Assembly: GCA_009733775.1 (NCBI GenBank)
Contig: WOGZ01000414.1
Location: 1-26,137, forward strand
Direction: 5' to 3'
DNA from: Alectoria sarmentosa
Taxonomy: Eukaryota > Ascomycota > Lecanoromycetes > Lecanorales > Parmeliaceae
DNA length: 26,137 nucleotides
In this document: positions 8,468-21,040 of the stretch, in pieces
Layout: each line of letters opens with the position of its first letter
Numbering within the stretch: position 1 is the stretch's first letter
Made by a program: the position numbers and the translations under genes
Notes under the pieces: model-generated
Database searches by the model: none
What the model saw: only the letters and a program-made list of their open reading frames with translations
What the model was told of the DNA's origin: nothing

Positions 8468-11174
8468 GCATTTTTTTAAATTTAAATTTCAAGTTATAAA
8501 AATGAAAATTAACGTTAAACAATAAAAGTAAATCGTAACGTCGAATTATAAACGTGAAATTATCTTATATTTCTTATATTATTTTTTGTATTTTTTAAAA
8601 CATTTAAATTTTAAATACGAGATTCGAAATTCGCGATATTTAAAATCGAATAAAAATAGTGAAAATTCGAAAAAAAAGTCGAAATTTAAAAACGATTTTA
8701 CTTTTTTAAATATATTCGCCACGATTTTATATAAAAAAAATTACTTTTTAACGAAAAATCGTTTTCTAATAAATTTATTTATAAATTATTTAATATATAT
8801 CAAAAATCGAATAATATACGATTGAAAAATATATATAAAAATAATATCTCGATTAAATAAAATATTTCGAATTATATATATATATATACGATCGATCGTA
8901 AAATTTACGAAACTCGTGTTAAATTATTAATATTTAATAATATTAATTAATAAAATATATATAAATTACGATCGATATATTACAAAAATGATGATAATAA
9001 TAATAACGATAATAATATTTAAAAGTATAAAGTTTAAAAGCATAAATTTAATAATTTTAATAACGCTTAAAAGCATTTAAAAGTATTTAAAAATTATATT
9101 ATTAAATTTTTTTTATAAATAATTAAATAAATTTGACGATAGCGATTTTTTTTTAATAACGATATAATTTTCAAATTTGAATCGTATATAAATATAAGCT
9201 TTTCGAAAAGAAATTCGCAAAGTATATAATTATATAATAAATCGAAATTTGTTTATATAAAACGTTAAAATTAATATTTAAGATTTTACGAATAAATTCG
9301 ATCGATTATTCAAAATGTGAAAATTAATAAAATCGCTTTTTTAAAATTATTATAAACGTTAAATAATAATATCAAATTAATTTCGCGAATAATAAACGAT
9401 TTTTTAAAGTTGAATAATAATTGCTTTTTTAAAATTATAATAGTAATTTTTTTAAAATTAACGACGAGAGAGCACTTATAAATAATGTTTAAATTTAATT
9501 AATTAACGAAATTTTTCGAATTTGTTTTTCAAGAAAGTCTTAATAAGGTCGTCGATTATTTATTAATCGATAAAAACATATTTTAAAACGATATTTTTAA
9601 CGATAATTTATTTTTATATATAATAATATTAAATGTTGATATATTTAATACGAATATAAAATTAAAGATTTTTAATTAACGTTATAACATTTTAATTATT
9701 ATAATAAATTTTTATTATTTAAAAACATTTAACGCTTAAATTAAATTAATTAAAAAATTCGCGCAATTGAATCGCTTTTTTAATAATTTAAATTTGATTA
9801 ATATATTCGATATTGTAAATTAAAAACGTTATTATACATTATCGCTTAAAAAATTGATTAATTATTATATTATTTATATTAAAAACGTATTTAAAAATAA
9901 AATGTCGAATGTTTTAATTATTTATTTAATCAACGTCGATATAATTTACGAAAAATTTAAGATCGTTTTAAAATATAAATTATTAATTTTTTATATAATT
10001 AAAGTATCGAAAAATGCGCTTAATTGCGTTTTAATAAAAAATATCAAAATTTAAATCGTATCGAAAGATTATTAAAATTGCGAAGACGATATTCGAGCGC
10101 GTATTTAACATCGTATATATTAAAAAATCAACGACAAATTAATAAGTGTAACGAGATTTTTTAATAATCACAAAGTTATTTTCGACGATATAAAATTTAT
10201 TATTAGTAATGAAAATTGAAATAATAATTAATTTAATTATATTATAATCGATAAAAACTTTTCGATATAAATTATTTATTCGAGGCGCAAAATACGATTA
10301 ACATAATTTTTTACGATTATTATATTAAAATAATAAATATATAAAGTTAACTTAATTATCTTAAACTTTTTATAAAATTTATAAATAAAATATTATATAT
10401 ATAAATAATAATATTAATATTAATATTAATAAATATCGAAAAATTAATAACGATAAATTCGAAATTCAAGTTTTTAAAATACGTTATAAAAATATTATAT
10501 TAAATTCTCGATAATTATTTTAAATTATATAACGTTTTTATAAATTTATAAATTTTATTTTCTTTATTTTTAACTTTAAATCGAATAGATTATATTATAT
10601 TAAAAAAAATTCTGAATATTAATATATAAAAAAATAGTTTTAATATTTATTTATTTAAACTTTTAATTTAAAATTATTATAAAATGAAAATGATTTTATA
10701 ATTTACAAATTTTACGATCGAAATAAAAATTTCGTTAAAATCAATTTTTTCTCGTTATTCGAAATCGCGAATTATTTAATAAATTTTATATTAAACGATT
10801 TTATTAATAAAATTCTTTTAATTTTATAAACTTATTTATTTCTCAAAACACGCGCATTCGAAAATAAATTTATTAAAATTTAAATGTTATTAATAATGAG
10901 AAAATTAATTTCGTTATATATAATTATTTATTAATACATTTTACGATAAAAATTTATTATAGTCTTTTTGAAATTTCGAAATTTATAAAGTTTAATAAAA
11001 ACGACTTTTATTAATAAAACGAAAAGATTCGAAATAAGATTTTAATATAATTTCGTAATTTCGAACGACTTTATAATAAAAATAAATTTAAAAACTTTAT
11101 TAATTATAAAGCGAATAATAAATTTAAACGTTAATATAAATAAAAATGAAAAAATTATAATATTATCGTTAAGC
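8468..11174 (-). other. Element C interior, 3' part, no recognised gene
   Basis: In the minus orientation this should hold the downstream part of pol, but no integrase HHCC or D,D35E pattern could be read through the decay. Two short plus-strand open stretches (8586-8825 and 9854-10054) run against the inferred orientation, and I regard them as chance. A simple repeat built on TTAAAAGCAT/TTTAAAAGTAT lies at about 9018-9092. Confidence 0.5.
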
Positions 11175-11179
11175 GTATT

Positions 11180-11354
11180 TATTAAAATTAATATAAAGTT
11201 TAAAATTATATAAGTGTATATAATAAGAATAATAAGTTTAGAAAATTATATATAAAAGAGAAAGATTTATATATAGGTTTTTGAATTACGTTAAAGTCGA
11301 TAAATTTGATAAAGTTAAGTAAATAATAAAGCTGAATAAGGTACGCTTATAACA
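11180..11354 (-). repeat. Element B 3' LTR (left copy, 175 bp)
   Basis: Begins TATTAAAATT (decayed TG) and ends TAACA. Gap-free alignment to the right copy shows 17 differences, all transitions. The minus strand has a TATA-like element at 11265-11275. Confidence 0.92.
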
Positions 11355-11369
11355 TTATTTTCTTCTTCG
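11355..11369 (-). promoter_or_regulatory. Polypurine tract of element B
   Basis: The minus strand reads CGAAGAAGAAAATAA immediately before the 3' LTR. This is a classic polypurine primer position, and it sets the leftward orientation of B. Confidence 0.65.
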
Positions 11370-11483
11370 AATAACGATGATTTTTATCGTTATAAGTCGA
11401 TGTAAACTTTTTTTGCTATTAATAATGCTATTATCGTTATAATATTGCAAAAAACGCTCGTTATATATACACGCTTACTAAAT

Positions 11484-12140
11484 AAATCAATAAAAACAAA
11501 ACATTTTAATTTTTTAACAACGTCTTTTTCTTCGACGATAATAATGACGACGAAGTGATTTTTCGAATATTTAATCGATGTTTCATTGCGAATATATTAT
11601 TATCGCGTTATAAGGTTTTAATTTTAAAAAGAATTCATTAAAAATTGAAAAAGTTGTAATTATAAACGCAATTTGATGTTTTAATAATATAATATTCATT
11701 TAAATTCGATATCGCAATCACGAAATAAATTATAAAATGATATATTTTGATTAATTCGATTAATTTCGAGTCGCAAACGTTAAATCTTATTTAAATATCG
11801 TATATACTTTAATAATAATCTAAATAATCTTTTTTATAAAATGTTATATATATAATATCGAATAAAATTGTTAATAACGATAATAAAACCTTGAAATGTC
11901 GTTATAAGATTTTTTAAAATGTTTATAATATAAGTAAAAGAGATCACGTATTCGTTTAAATCGATATATCGTCGTTATTTAATGTGAATCTCTTAATAAC
12001 TTTCTCTGCTAAAATGTTAAAGTATAAAATCGTATAAATATTTTAATAATAATAGCGAGATCAATTAACGACATAATATATTTTCGAATATTGTTTATAT
12101 ATATACTAATAAAAGTGTTATATTTAATAAATTTTAAATA
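11484..12140 (-). repeat. Element B internal repeat block, copy 2 (alpha)
   Basis: Three sub-blocks match 14006-14475 in the same order: 11484-11650 with 14006-14170 (AATCAATAAAAA ... and a Ser/Lys-rich reading), 11769-11822 with 14271-14324 (CGAGTCG(C/T)AAAC...), and 12011-12135 with 14346-14468 (AATTAACGA(C/T)AT(A/G)AT...). About 170 bp present here between the last two is missing in the other copy. On the minus strand the first sub-block reads LNIRKITSSSLLSSKKK. Confidence 0.8.
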
Positions 12141-12164
12141 ATCGAGTGAATGCGTGATAAATAT

Positions 12165-12425
12165 TTAATTATTCGATTTTATAATAATAAGCGATATCTT
12201 AATAATCGAATTTAAACACTTGAAACGAGATTTTTGAAAATTAAATGCTGCATTTTGATTGGTTAAGAAATTATAAACCTTATTCGATATAAAAATAACT
12301 CGTTTTTTTTTATTAAATCGCTTATAAAGATCTTGAATAAATATGATAAAAAGCATATTTATGATATATATGATTGTGAACTTGAAATGTATTAATTTAA
12401 TGAATTTAAGAGATGCGTAACGCAT
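12165..12425 (-). pseudogene. Open remnant in element B, product unrecognised
   Basis: An 86-codon minus-strand stretch starting MRYASLKFIKLIHFKF, with codon-level decay typical of this window (many Ile, Lys and Asn). It contains YNFLTNQNAAFNFQKSRFK. It has the orientation of B and lies between the gamma and alpha repeat blocks, so it may be a real remnant of the element's protein. I find no convincing family. A weak likeness of AAFNFQKSRFK to the segment before gypsy RNase H was considered and not adopted. Confidence 0.35.
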
Positions 12426-12459
12426 ATATAAATCAGCGATTATAAAATAAATCTTTAAT

Positions 12460-12650
12460 GTAGCGATTTCGTATATAAGCGATAAAGGTGATATTGTTTA
12501 ATAAATTAATAATAATGTTAATAATAAAGTTTTTGAAAGAATACTTTTAATAGAAATGAGTGTTAATAGATTGAATTTATGAGACGATATGCTCTTTATA
12601 GCGAAGATATGTGTTATTGTGATATACGTAAAATATTTCATTTTTCTCTT
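12460..12650 (-). repeat. Element B internal repeat block gamma
   Basis: Shares TATATAAG-GATAAAG, AATACTTTTA(A/G)TA and a 'GAGACG(A/T)TAT(G/A)CTCTTT' stretch with 15710-16080, in the same order. The GAGACG stretch has a further degenerate copy at about 15921-15940. The match is weaker than for the alpha and beta blocks. Confidence 0.5.
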
Positions 12651-13689
12651 TTTAATAACGATGTTCGCATCGTTGAATATTTTTTTAGAAATAAAGAATT
12701 ACGTTAAATCTGATTTATAAATCTTAATACTTTTAATAAAAGATTATTAACACTTTATTGCGAATATAATTATAAAGTTTATTTTTTAAAATCGAATATT
12801 TTCTTATAATGTTTATAAAAGAATTTGTTATATATAATTCTTTAATTATTAATAATAATCGATTAATCGATGAAAATGAAATTGAACAAATAATACATTT
12901 ATGATATTTAATAAATAATTGCGAAGTTGTATGCGAAGTAACTAATTTCGAAATTAATTGAATAAGTTTTTAAGAAATTATATTGCAATAAAGAATTAAA
13001 GAAATCAATATTTTTCGATATAAAAACTTTTTTTTAAGATTTTTAATACTTTAATATGATTAATTTTTAAAATATTTATTCGAGTATTTTAATAAATGAT
13101 TTAAGACGTTTAATAATAATAATAATGCATTTTAATAAATAATTAACGTGCTTTATAAATGCATTATCGTATAATTTTTAATTATTAAAATCTAACTTGC
13201 ATTTAAAATATAACACTTTATCTAAATCACGCTTAATTGAAATATAACTAAATTCAGCTGCAATGAGGTTTTTAAATTATAATATGAGTGAGATATATAA
13301 TCATAAAATAAAAGTAATAAAACGTCTTTTATAAAAGAATATAATTATAATAAATCGATGACTCAATCAAAAAATCGATGTGAAAAGCTTTTCGAATTTA
13401 ACAAAACAATGTTGAAGAGATTTTTGATAATTTAATATTGTGAAAGCGACTTTAAAAGAAAAAAGATAATAATTCTTTACGAATTTAATTTCTTTATAAA
13501 ATAAATGTAGAATTTCGAGTAAAAATGTGATAGATGTAACGATAACACTTTTTTTTTAACGTGTTATATTAAGATAAAAGTAAAAATTTAATTTTGAGAG
13601 ACGATAAACGTAGAAATAATTATTTTAAATGATGCATTTTTGTTATAAAAGTATTAAGTTTATGATTTTTGATTATGGTGTTAAAGTTT

Positions 13690-13990
13690 TGATTGAGATT
13701 TCATTGTTTCGATGTTGTTTCTTTTAACGACAACAATGTCATTTTTTGATTGTTTGACTCGTCGTAAAAAATGCGTAAAATATCGAATGTGATCTTTCGA
13801 ATGAGAGTAATTTAATAAAATAATTAATTATTTTATTATTAAATTGTTGCGAGAAAGCGAAGCGAAAAAGAATATTTTATAAATAATTTAAAATATTCGT
13901 TTTTTATTCATTTGAAATATCGTTGAGAATTTAAATACTTTGAATAATATTTTTTCGAATAATATAATTTTATAATTAAGGAAATTCTAG
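13690..13990 (-). repeat. Element B internal repeat block, copy 2 (beta)
   Basis: Matches 16130-16440. The conserved module on the minus strand reads LYYSKKYYSKYLNSQRYF near 13910-13965 and continues as YSFSLRFLATI near 13850. A second shared motif near 13720-13780 reads MTLLSLKETTSKQ. The same module occurs in element D near 6130-6292. Confidence 0.8.
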
Positions 13991-14005
13991 TAATTAAAGG
14001 TCGAA

Positions 14006-14475
14006 AAATCAATAAAAATAAAACTTTTTGATGTTTCAACAATGTTCTTTTTCTGCGACGATGACGATAGTTTATTTCAGAGATTTAACGAGTCGCTCGT
14101 CGCGAATACGCTATTATAACATTATAAAAGTTCAATTTTAAAGATATTCGATAAAGAAATGAAAAAATTATAATTATATAAACATTTAATTATGAGGTGA
14201 ATATATGAAGTCTGATTTTCGAGTAAAAAAGAAATCGTTAAATGATGTAATTTGATTGATTCGAGCGCTTTCGAGTCGTAAACCTTAAATTTTATTTGAA
14301 CATCGCATATGTTATATTAAAATGTTTATATTTTTCTTCGTAAAGATATTAAATGTACGAAATCGCGCAGACGTTTTAACGATAATAAAGAAATTAATTA
14401 ACGATATGATATGTCTTCGAATATCGTTTATGCATATATTAATAAAAACGTTATATTTGATAAATCTCATATAAC
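14006..14475 (-). repeat. Element B internal repeat block, copy 1 (alpha')
   Basis: Counterpart of 11484-12140. The minus strand near 14030-14090 reads SLNL*NKLSSSSQKK, aligned with the Ser/Lys-rich segment of the other copy. The best sub-block (from 14396) agrees at roughly 60 of 72 positions, most differences being transitions, so the duplication is real and not a product of base composition. Confidence 0.8.
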
Positions 14476-16129
14476 GTTATTATTAAATAGTGAATTTTTA
14501 AACAATTATTTTTAATAATAATGAGATATAAAACTTAAGCGCATTTTTTGAAAGATTTGAAATGAAATCGTTTAAAAATAATATGTTTAAGATTTTAACG
14601 AATCGCATACTATTTGATATCGTGTTTTTATTATTATTAATATTAACATATAATAACAATTGAAGATCATAAATTTAAATTAATTTCGCGATTAAATTAT
14701 ATATTATTTTAATGATATTAGGTTTTTCAGCGAGGTTGAATGTTAATAAATTTAATTAATATATAATTTTGCTTTTAACTGTAAAGTAATTCTCTCAACG
14801 TCGATATTCTTTTAAATTAAAACGAAAAATAATGACGTATTTGTTACGATCTTTATATGCAATCTTAAATCTTATTTTAGCGTATTATTTAATGAATATG
14901 TTCGACTTCTTAATAACGTTTTTTTTTATATTAAATCGTTGATAAAAATTAACTCGTGTTAAATATTTTTTATATTATAAAAGTGTTTAATCTCGTTCGA
15001 TACTCATCATTATATATGTTTCTTATAATCGTTTAATAATATTATTTTTTAAACATCTTATTAACTAATATTATAATTAATTTTTATTATATTTTATAAA
15101 TTTTATATAAAATTTGAGAAATGATTATTCGACTTTTTATTTAAAATTATTAAATATATAATTATTTGTTTAATATAAAATACGCAACGATGTTTTATAA
15201 AGATCGTTGAGTTGATTTAAAACGTTTTAAGTAATATTATAAGAGTTTATAATATAATTTCGACGTTTTAATATTGTGTGCTCGTTTGTCTTTTTAATAA
15301 ATCATGATATAATATAATTAATTTGAAACGCGTTAATAAAATAATAATCTTTATTAAAATTAAGTTTATCTTAAATTTGTAGTTTTCAATTCTCGAATTT
15401 GAATTTATCGATATTATTGAAAATAGATAAATTTGATAATTTAAAACTAAGTATTAATTTGATTGATAAAAATAATTTATGTGTTTTAAAATATCGATGC
15501 GTTTTCAATACTTTCACATCTCGTAGTGAAGGCGAAGAAGAAGATGTAAAATTATCAAACGATTTTTGATTTTATAATTTCTAATTTGAGAGTTAACTCT
15601 TCGATTGATTTTTTTATTATAAATAAAATCGTTAAAAAAGATTTTTAGTAGATAAAGAGCGTTATATATACGATATATAAAATTATAACGAGTTTGAAAA
15701 CGAGTAGCGAGTATATAAGTCTTCGTATATAAGATAAAGTTGTTTATTATAAATAAGTGATCGACGTTATAAAGAAATATATCTTGATATTAATATAAAT
15801 TATTAAAAAAAATTCATAACGTGTTATATAAAAAATTTGATGTTTTCGAGTAAACTATTTAAAATGAATTCTTTTCAACAATACTTTTAGTAAAAGTGAA
15901 TTTTATTAAATTAGAATAATGAGGCGTTTTGCTTTTAATGAAAAAAAAATATGTTTAATGAAGATTATTATAAATTTTTTTAATATTTTTTGAATAAAAT
16001 ATCAAACTTTCGACGTAAATAAATGCTATTAAACTCAATTTGTGAGACGTTATACTCTTTGCGGCGGAGATAAATATATTAAAATATGCGTAACAATTGT
16101 GACGTTAAGATTTCGATAAAGATTTCACG

Positions 16130-16440
16130 ATTTAAATTTTAAAAATGTGTTTTTTTGCGAGGGCGACAACAAACTCGTTTTTAAATCGATCGAGTCGTTA
16201 TAAAGAATATGTGTTATTTGAGTAATGTTCTTTTAGTTTCGTTATATATATAACGAGTTTTTGTTATATTATCGTCGATTTTTTACAAAGAAACTTGATA
16301 ACGCGAAGCGGAAAAGAGTTTCTTATATTTGATATAAAAAGCTTATTTTCTGATGAAATCAAATGTAATAAAGAATGTAAGTACTTTAATATATGTTTTT
16401 TCGAATAATGTAAATTGCGATAAAGGTTTTTTGTTTATAA
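16130..16440 (-). repeat. Element B internal repeat block, copy 1 (beta'), next to the 5' LTR
   Basis: Best preserved copy of the module shared by B and D. The minus strand reads LHYSKKHILKYLHSLLHL near 16380-16430 and stays open for 49 codons through NSFPLRVIKF; a separate segment near 16150-16200 reads SIDLKTSLLSPSQKK. It lies 125 bp inside the 5' LTR, where a gag N-terminus could start, but I do not recognise the family. Confidence 0.75.
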
Positions 16441-16563
16441 AATGTTTATATAATAAAAAAACTTAACGTGTTTTTTATCAAACTCGGTCGCTTGTTTCGA
16501 GTAGTAATGAAAAATTCATTATTTTTTTTCGTCGAGTAAATGTATAAAGAAAATTTATTATAA

Positions 16564-16738
16564 TGTTAAAATTAATATAAAATTTAAGATTATATAAATG
16601 TATATAATAAAAATAATAAGTTTAGAAAATTATGTATAAAAAAGAGAGATTTATATATAGATTTTTGAATTACGCTAAAGTCGATAAATTCGATAAAGTT
16701 AAGTAAATAATAAAGTTAAATAAAGTACGCTCGTAATA
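16564..16738 (-). repeat. Element B 5' LTR (right copy, 175 bp)
   Basis: Begins TGTTAAAATT (intact TG) and ends TAATA (CA changed to TA). The minus-strand TATA-like sequence at 16649-16659 is placed to serve as the element promoter. The 17 differences from the left copy are all transitions and go both ways, so each LTR mutated independently after insertion. Confidence 0.92.
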
Positions 16739-16743
16739 ATATT

Positions 16744-19700
16744 AAGCGATTATTTAATTATAAACTTTAAATTAAATATATTTAAAACGACTTTTAACGA
16801 AATTTTTTTTAAGATTGAAATGAAATTAAATAAATTATTAGTTTTTTTTTCGATAATTATATATATTTTTTAACGCTTTTTTTTTTGAAATTATAAATGA
16901 AAAAAAATTCTTAATGCTCGATATTTTCAACGAGTTTATATTTATTACGATAAATGTTAATTTATTTTTCGACGATAATAATACTTAATTCGAAAAAAAA
17001 AACATTATCGATTTAATTAACGTTAAAAACAATAATTCTTTAATTATTATTTGAAAATATACGATAATTTTTGCCTCAATTTTTTAAAAAACGCTTTTTA
17101 ACGACGGGATTTTAATACTTATTTTAATTAATATTACGAAAAACAATTTAATAATAATCGATTTAATCGATAATGCGTAAATAAAATATATTAAAAAAAG
17201 ACTTAATATTAATTTTAAATAAAATAACGTTATAATCGATAATAAATTAAATATTACAAGAAATATTAATCGTTTAAACGAATTTTATTTAATATTTTTA
17301 AAATAATTTGGTTTTTTAAAATATAACGCTCGCTTTATATTAAATAATAACATTTAAACGTTCGAATTTATTATTTATTTAAAAGTTATCAAACACGATA
17401 TTTTTTTAAATAATATTTTTAAATTATTAAAAGACTTTTATTTGATAATTATCGAATTTAATATTATAATTAATGTGAAAATAAATATATTAATTATTAC
17501 TATATTTTAAGTTATTAAAAAATATCTTAAATATAATAAAAACTATTAAATCGATTTTATCGATTAAGAAATAAACGTCAAATTATAAAATTTTATCGTT
17601 AAAAAAAACTATTTATTTAAAATTATTTCAAAAAATATTAAATGAATTTTAAAAATCGATATAAATTAAATCGTTTTATTATTTTTTAAAAACAATGTGT
17701 CGTTTATATAATTTCATTTTCATTTTTATATTAATTATAAAGCATAATTCGTACGCATCGTCGAAAAGTGAAATAAAAAAATTCATTTTAACGCATATTT
17801 TGATCAGCTTTTTGAAATTTTAAACGCTTAAATAATTATAATATGTGTATTATATACGAAAAATTATTTTATTAACTTGAAACTTCGATAAAGATTTTAA
17901 AAATTCTTAATTATCAAAAATAAATTCAATTAAAAATTTATTATAAATGAAAATTTTTTCATTAACGATTATTAAAATTAAAGAAGTTTTTTTGTTTAAT
18001 ATTAAGCGCATATAAACGATTTTAAATACGTTTAAAAAATAAACGTTACTTTTCGACGATAATATCGTTAAAAATAAAAAACAAAAAAATCTTTATTTCT
18101 TCAATTATTTTTAAAAATGAGATTAAAATTATAATTAAATACGAATTAAACGTCTCGAAAAATTAAAATACATTTAACATTATTTGTTTTTCACTTAAAT
18201 TCAATATTTTTAAAATCGATAATTATGCGATTATTAATGAAATTATCTATAAAACGTGAAAATTAAAAAGATTTAAAAAATTAAAAAATTAAAAAATATA
18301 ATTTATATATTAAATGTAAATATAATTTTGAAATTATAAAAAAAAAAATTATTATTGCAATAAATAAAGCGATAACGTGCATTTTATTAACGATTTTAAA
18401 TTTATTAAATTTATAAACTTTTTTATTTAAAACGTTAAAACTTGCGATAAATTTAAAAATTATTTTAAAAATAATAAAAATAACGATAAAAGTAATAAAG
18501 ATAATATAAACGATAACATAATAAACGATTTTAAATTAAATAATCGTCATAATTACGTTAACATTATTAAATTAATTTTTTAATTTTTTAACGAATTTAA
18601 ACTCAAAATTTTCTTTTTTTTAATTATATTTTTTATAATTTTCACGATTATAATCATTACGATTATTACGATTATCGTAATTTTCGCGATCTTTTTTATT
18701 TATATCGCTTAATTCGTTAAATCGCTTATTACGTTAATTGCATTTATTAATATTATATTAATTTTTTTTATAATAAATATAATGTTTATAAATTTGAATA
18801 TAAATGTAAAATTATTAAAATTTACGCTTATTTAAATATAATATTCGACGATATTTTTAACGATAATAAGAATAAATATAAATTATTAAATATGTTTAAA
18901 AGAGTCGTTAATAATGATAATGAATATATGCATTTTCGAATACGTGAAATCGAATAAATTAATAATAATATTCAAAAATCGAATTATCGTATAATTTAAC
19001 GTGAATTTAATTTTATAATCTTCATTATAAACGTTATAAATTTAATTTTAATTTTCGCGATACGCATTATATTAAAAAATTAATCTTTTATAAAAATAAT
19101 AAATCTTTTAATTTTCATTAAACAGAAAAATCGCTCGATCGAATTGATTTTTAAATTTTCGAATAATATTCACAAAGATATTAATATATTTTTATAATTC
19201 ATTTTCGCAAATAATTAAAATAAGAGATTTCAATTTAAAAATAATAGAATTGAAAATATCAAAAGTTTAAAGTTTACATTTTTCGAATATTTTTCAAACA
19301 TTAAAGAGATTAATTTAATATTCGATCTTATTTTGAAAACTATTTTCGTAACGAGTTTTTATTATCGTGTATATTTTATTATGCGTTTCGATTTAAATTA
19401 AAACGTTTATTTTAATAACAATAAATTTTATTTTAACGACTGAGCGATTATTTGAAGCGACTTTAATTTTAATAATAAAGCTTTTAATAACTATTTAATC
19501 GTATCGATTTTAATTTAATATTATAATTTAATCAAATTTAAAAAGTTTTACATTTAACGTTTTTATTTTATATGATTAATAATTTTTATAAACATTTTAA
19601 TCTTTTTAAATTAATTTAAAGAAATTGAAAACTTAATTTCAAAATGTTCGAATATAATATTCAAAGAGAATTAATTTATAATAAAGTAAAGTTTAAAAAA

Positions 19701-21040
19701 AGAGATTTAACTTGCGATATAAGACTTTTAAAAATAATTGAAATAAACGACGTCGAAGAAATCAAGCGTGTTTTAAAATCGAAGAGATTTTCGTTCGTAA
19801 TAAACTTTAACAATAATTCAAAAATTGATTATTTTAAAATAAAGATGAAATTAACGTAAAAACTTGAAATTAAATCGTTATCGTTATCATTATTCAAGAA
19901 ATGTTCAAAAGCTTTCAAAGTTTCGAAAATATAAAAAAAAATCATTAAACTTTAAAATTAACTCGATATAATTTAAATTTTCGTTTACGAAAAATCTTTA
20001 CGTCGCAATTAAAAAATTATTTAATAATAGTTAAAAAAACGATAAATTTAATAAATTTAAAAGAAAATACAAAGACATAAAAATATTACTTTAAAAAAAT
20101 CGTTTATTTTTATAAATTATAACGAACTCGTAAAAATTTCGCTATTCGAATTATATTAATTATTTTAATAATTAAAAGTTTCGAAATCGAAAACGATATT
20201 AATAATTTCGTTTTATTTGCTTAAAGCATTTGAATTTAATATTATTATTATTAAATCGCTTTATAATAAAGATTTTTTTTTTAAATTTCGAAGTAAAAAA
20301 CTTTTTTTTTTTACGTTTTAACTTTAATATATTAAGCACGCGAAATAAAAAATAATTTCTCTTTAATTAATTATTAATCTTTATTTTTATCTTTAACTTT
20401 TTAATCTTTATTGCGAATATTTCGCAATTGAATTATTAAATATAATTATCGTTATCGAGTTTTTGAATAAAGCGATTTATAAAACATTTATCGTTTATCA
20501 TTTTAACGTGTTTCACGCAAAAAATTTAATAATGTTTTAAAAATTTAATAATTATATAATTCACGATCACAAAATAATTTCGATATATCACGATTAATTA
20601 CGATATGTTTCGAATTATTTTATTTTATTTTAAACGAAAATAAAAGCGATGCGAATATTAATAAAAGCGACGCGAATATTAATAACGTTTCAACGCTTAA
20701 AAAAACGATATTAACTTTTAAAGAAGCTTATAATTTTTAAAAAAGATGTTATTAATTATCGAAAAAAGCGTTTTATGTTGTTAATATTTCGACGTTACTT
20801 TTTTTACGCTTTATTTTTTACATTTTTATTATAAGCGAATCGTAATCGTTTTAATTTAAATAATTATCTTATAACGAGCATTATTTATATTAAAAAAATT
20901 ACGTTATATAAACGTAATAATTTTTATAATTAACATTTTTATTATAGTAAATATAAAAATGTTTAATAATAATCTTAATTATAATAATTAATAAATAAAT
21001 AATGTTATAATAATGTCGATGCAAATTCGAGCTCACAATT
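16744..21040 (-). other. Element C interior, 5' part (expected gag and start of pol)
   Basis: By orientation this should carry gag and the beginning of pol. At about 18625-18691 the minus strand reads DRENYDNRNNRNDYNRENYK, an Arg/Asn/Asp/Tyr-rich hydrophilic run, preceded by NKCN*RNKRF. It could be a basic, disordered gag tail, but a complete CCHC knuckle is not visible. A 21-bp direct repeat (20642-20662, 20663-20683, one transition apart) adds seven codons in any frame. The plus-strand open stretch 19644-19859 lies opposite to the element's orientation and is not supported. No RT motif could be read. Confidence 0.45.
20642..20683. repeat. 21-bp tandem duplication
   Basis: AAAAGCGATGCGAATATTAAT is followed at once by the same 21 bases with one T-to-C difference. 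It lies inside the 5' part of element C. Confidence 0.85.

Larger units (their letters stand above)
11180..16738 (-). mobile_element. Element B: LTR retrotransposon nested in C, internally duplicated
   Basis: 5,559 bp with equal 175-bp LTRs (11180-11354, 16564-16738) and a target duplication GTATT (11175-11179) / ATATT (16739-16743), one transition apart. A polypurine tract on the minus strand beside the left LTR gives a leftward orientation. The 5.2-kb interior contains diverged, colinear repeated blocks (listed separately). I recognise no RT, RNase H or integrase motif, although in D the RT lies about 2.6 kb from the shared module. B may therefore be a non-autonomous element of the D lineage carrying its 5' region twice. 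The plus strand is richer in G than C (14161-14340: 27 G, 16 C). Confidence 0.9.

Noticed and set aside
8586..8825. 79-codon plus-strand open stretch
   Set aside because: Runs against the orientation of element C, has no recognisable motif and is rich in Lys, Asn, Ile and Phe as expected from composition.
9854..10054. 66-codon plus-strand stretch containing VSKNALNCVLIKN, reminiscent of gypsy RNase H
   Set aside because: Wrong strand for element C, and RNase H would sit only 1.4 kb from the left LTR. The following frame gives no supporting motif, so the likeness is probably chance.
18625..18720. Asn/Arg/Tyr-rich minus-strand reading as a gag zinc-knuckle region
   Set aside because: No full CX2CX4HX4C pattern can be read, so it is only mentioned within the C interior and not called as a gag gene.
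19644..19859. 71-codon plus-strand open stretch (MFEYNIQRELIYNK...)
   Set aside because: Opposite to the inferred coding strand of element C, with no family match and no start context. It is the best plus-strand candidate but not enough to call a gene.
21014..21040. Possible tRNA-derived primer site beside the C 5' LTR (TTCGAGC resembles a T-loop)
   Set aside because: The flanking bases do not form a T-stem and the CCA complement is not in place; too weak to call.
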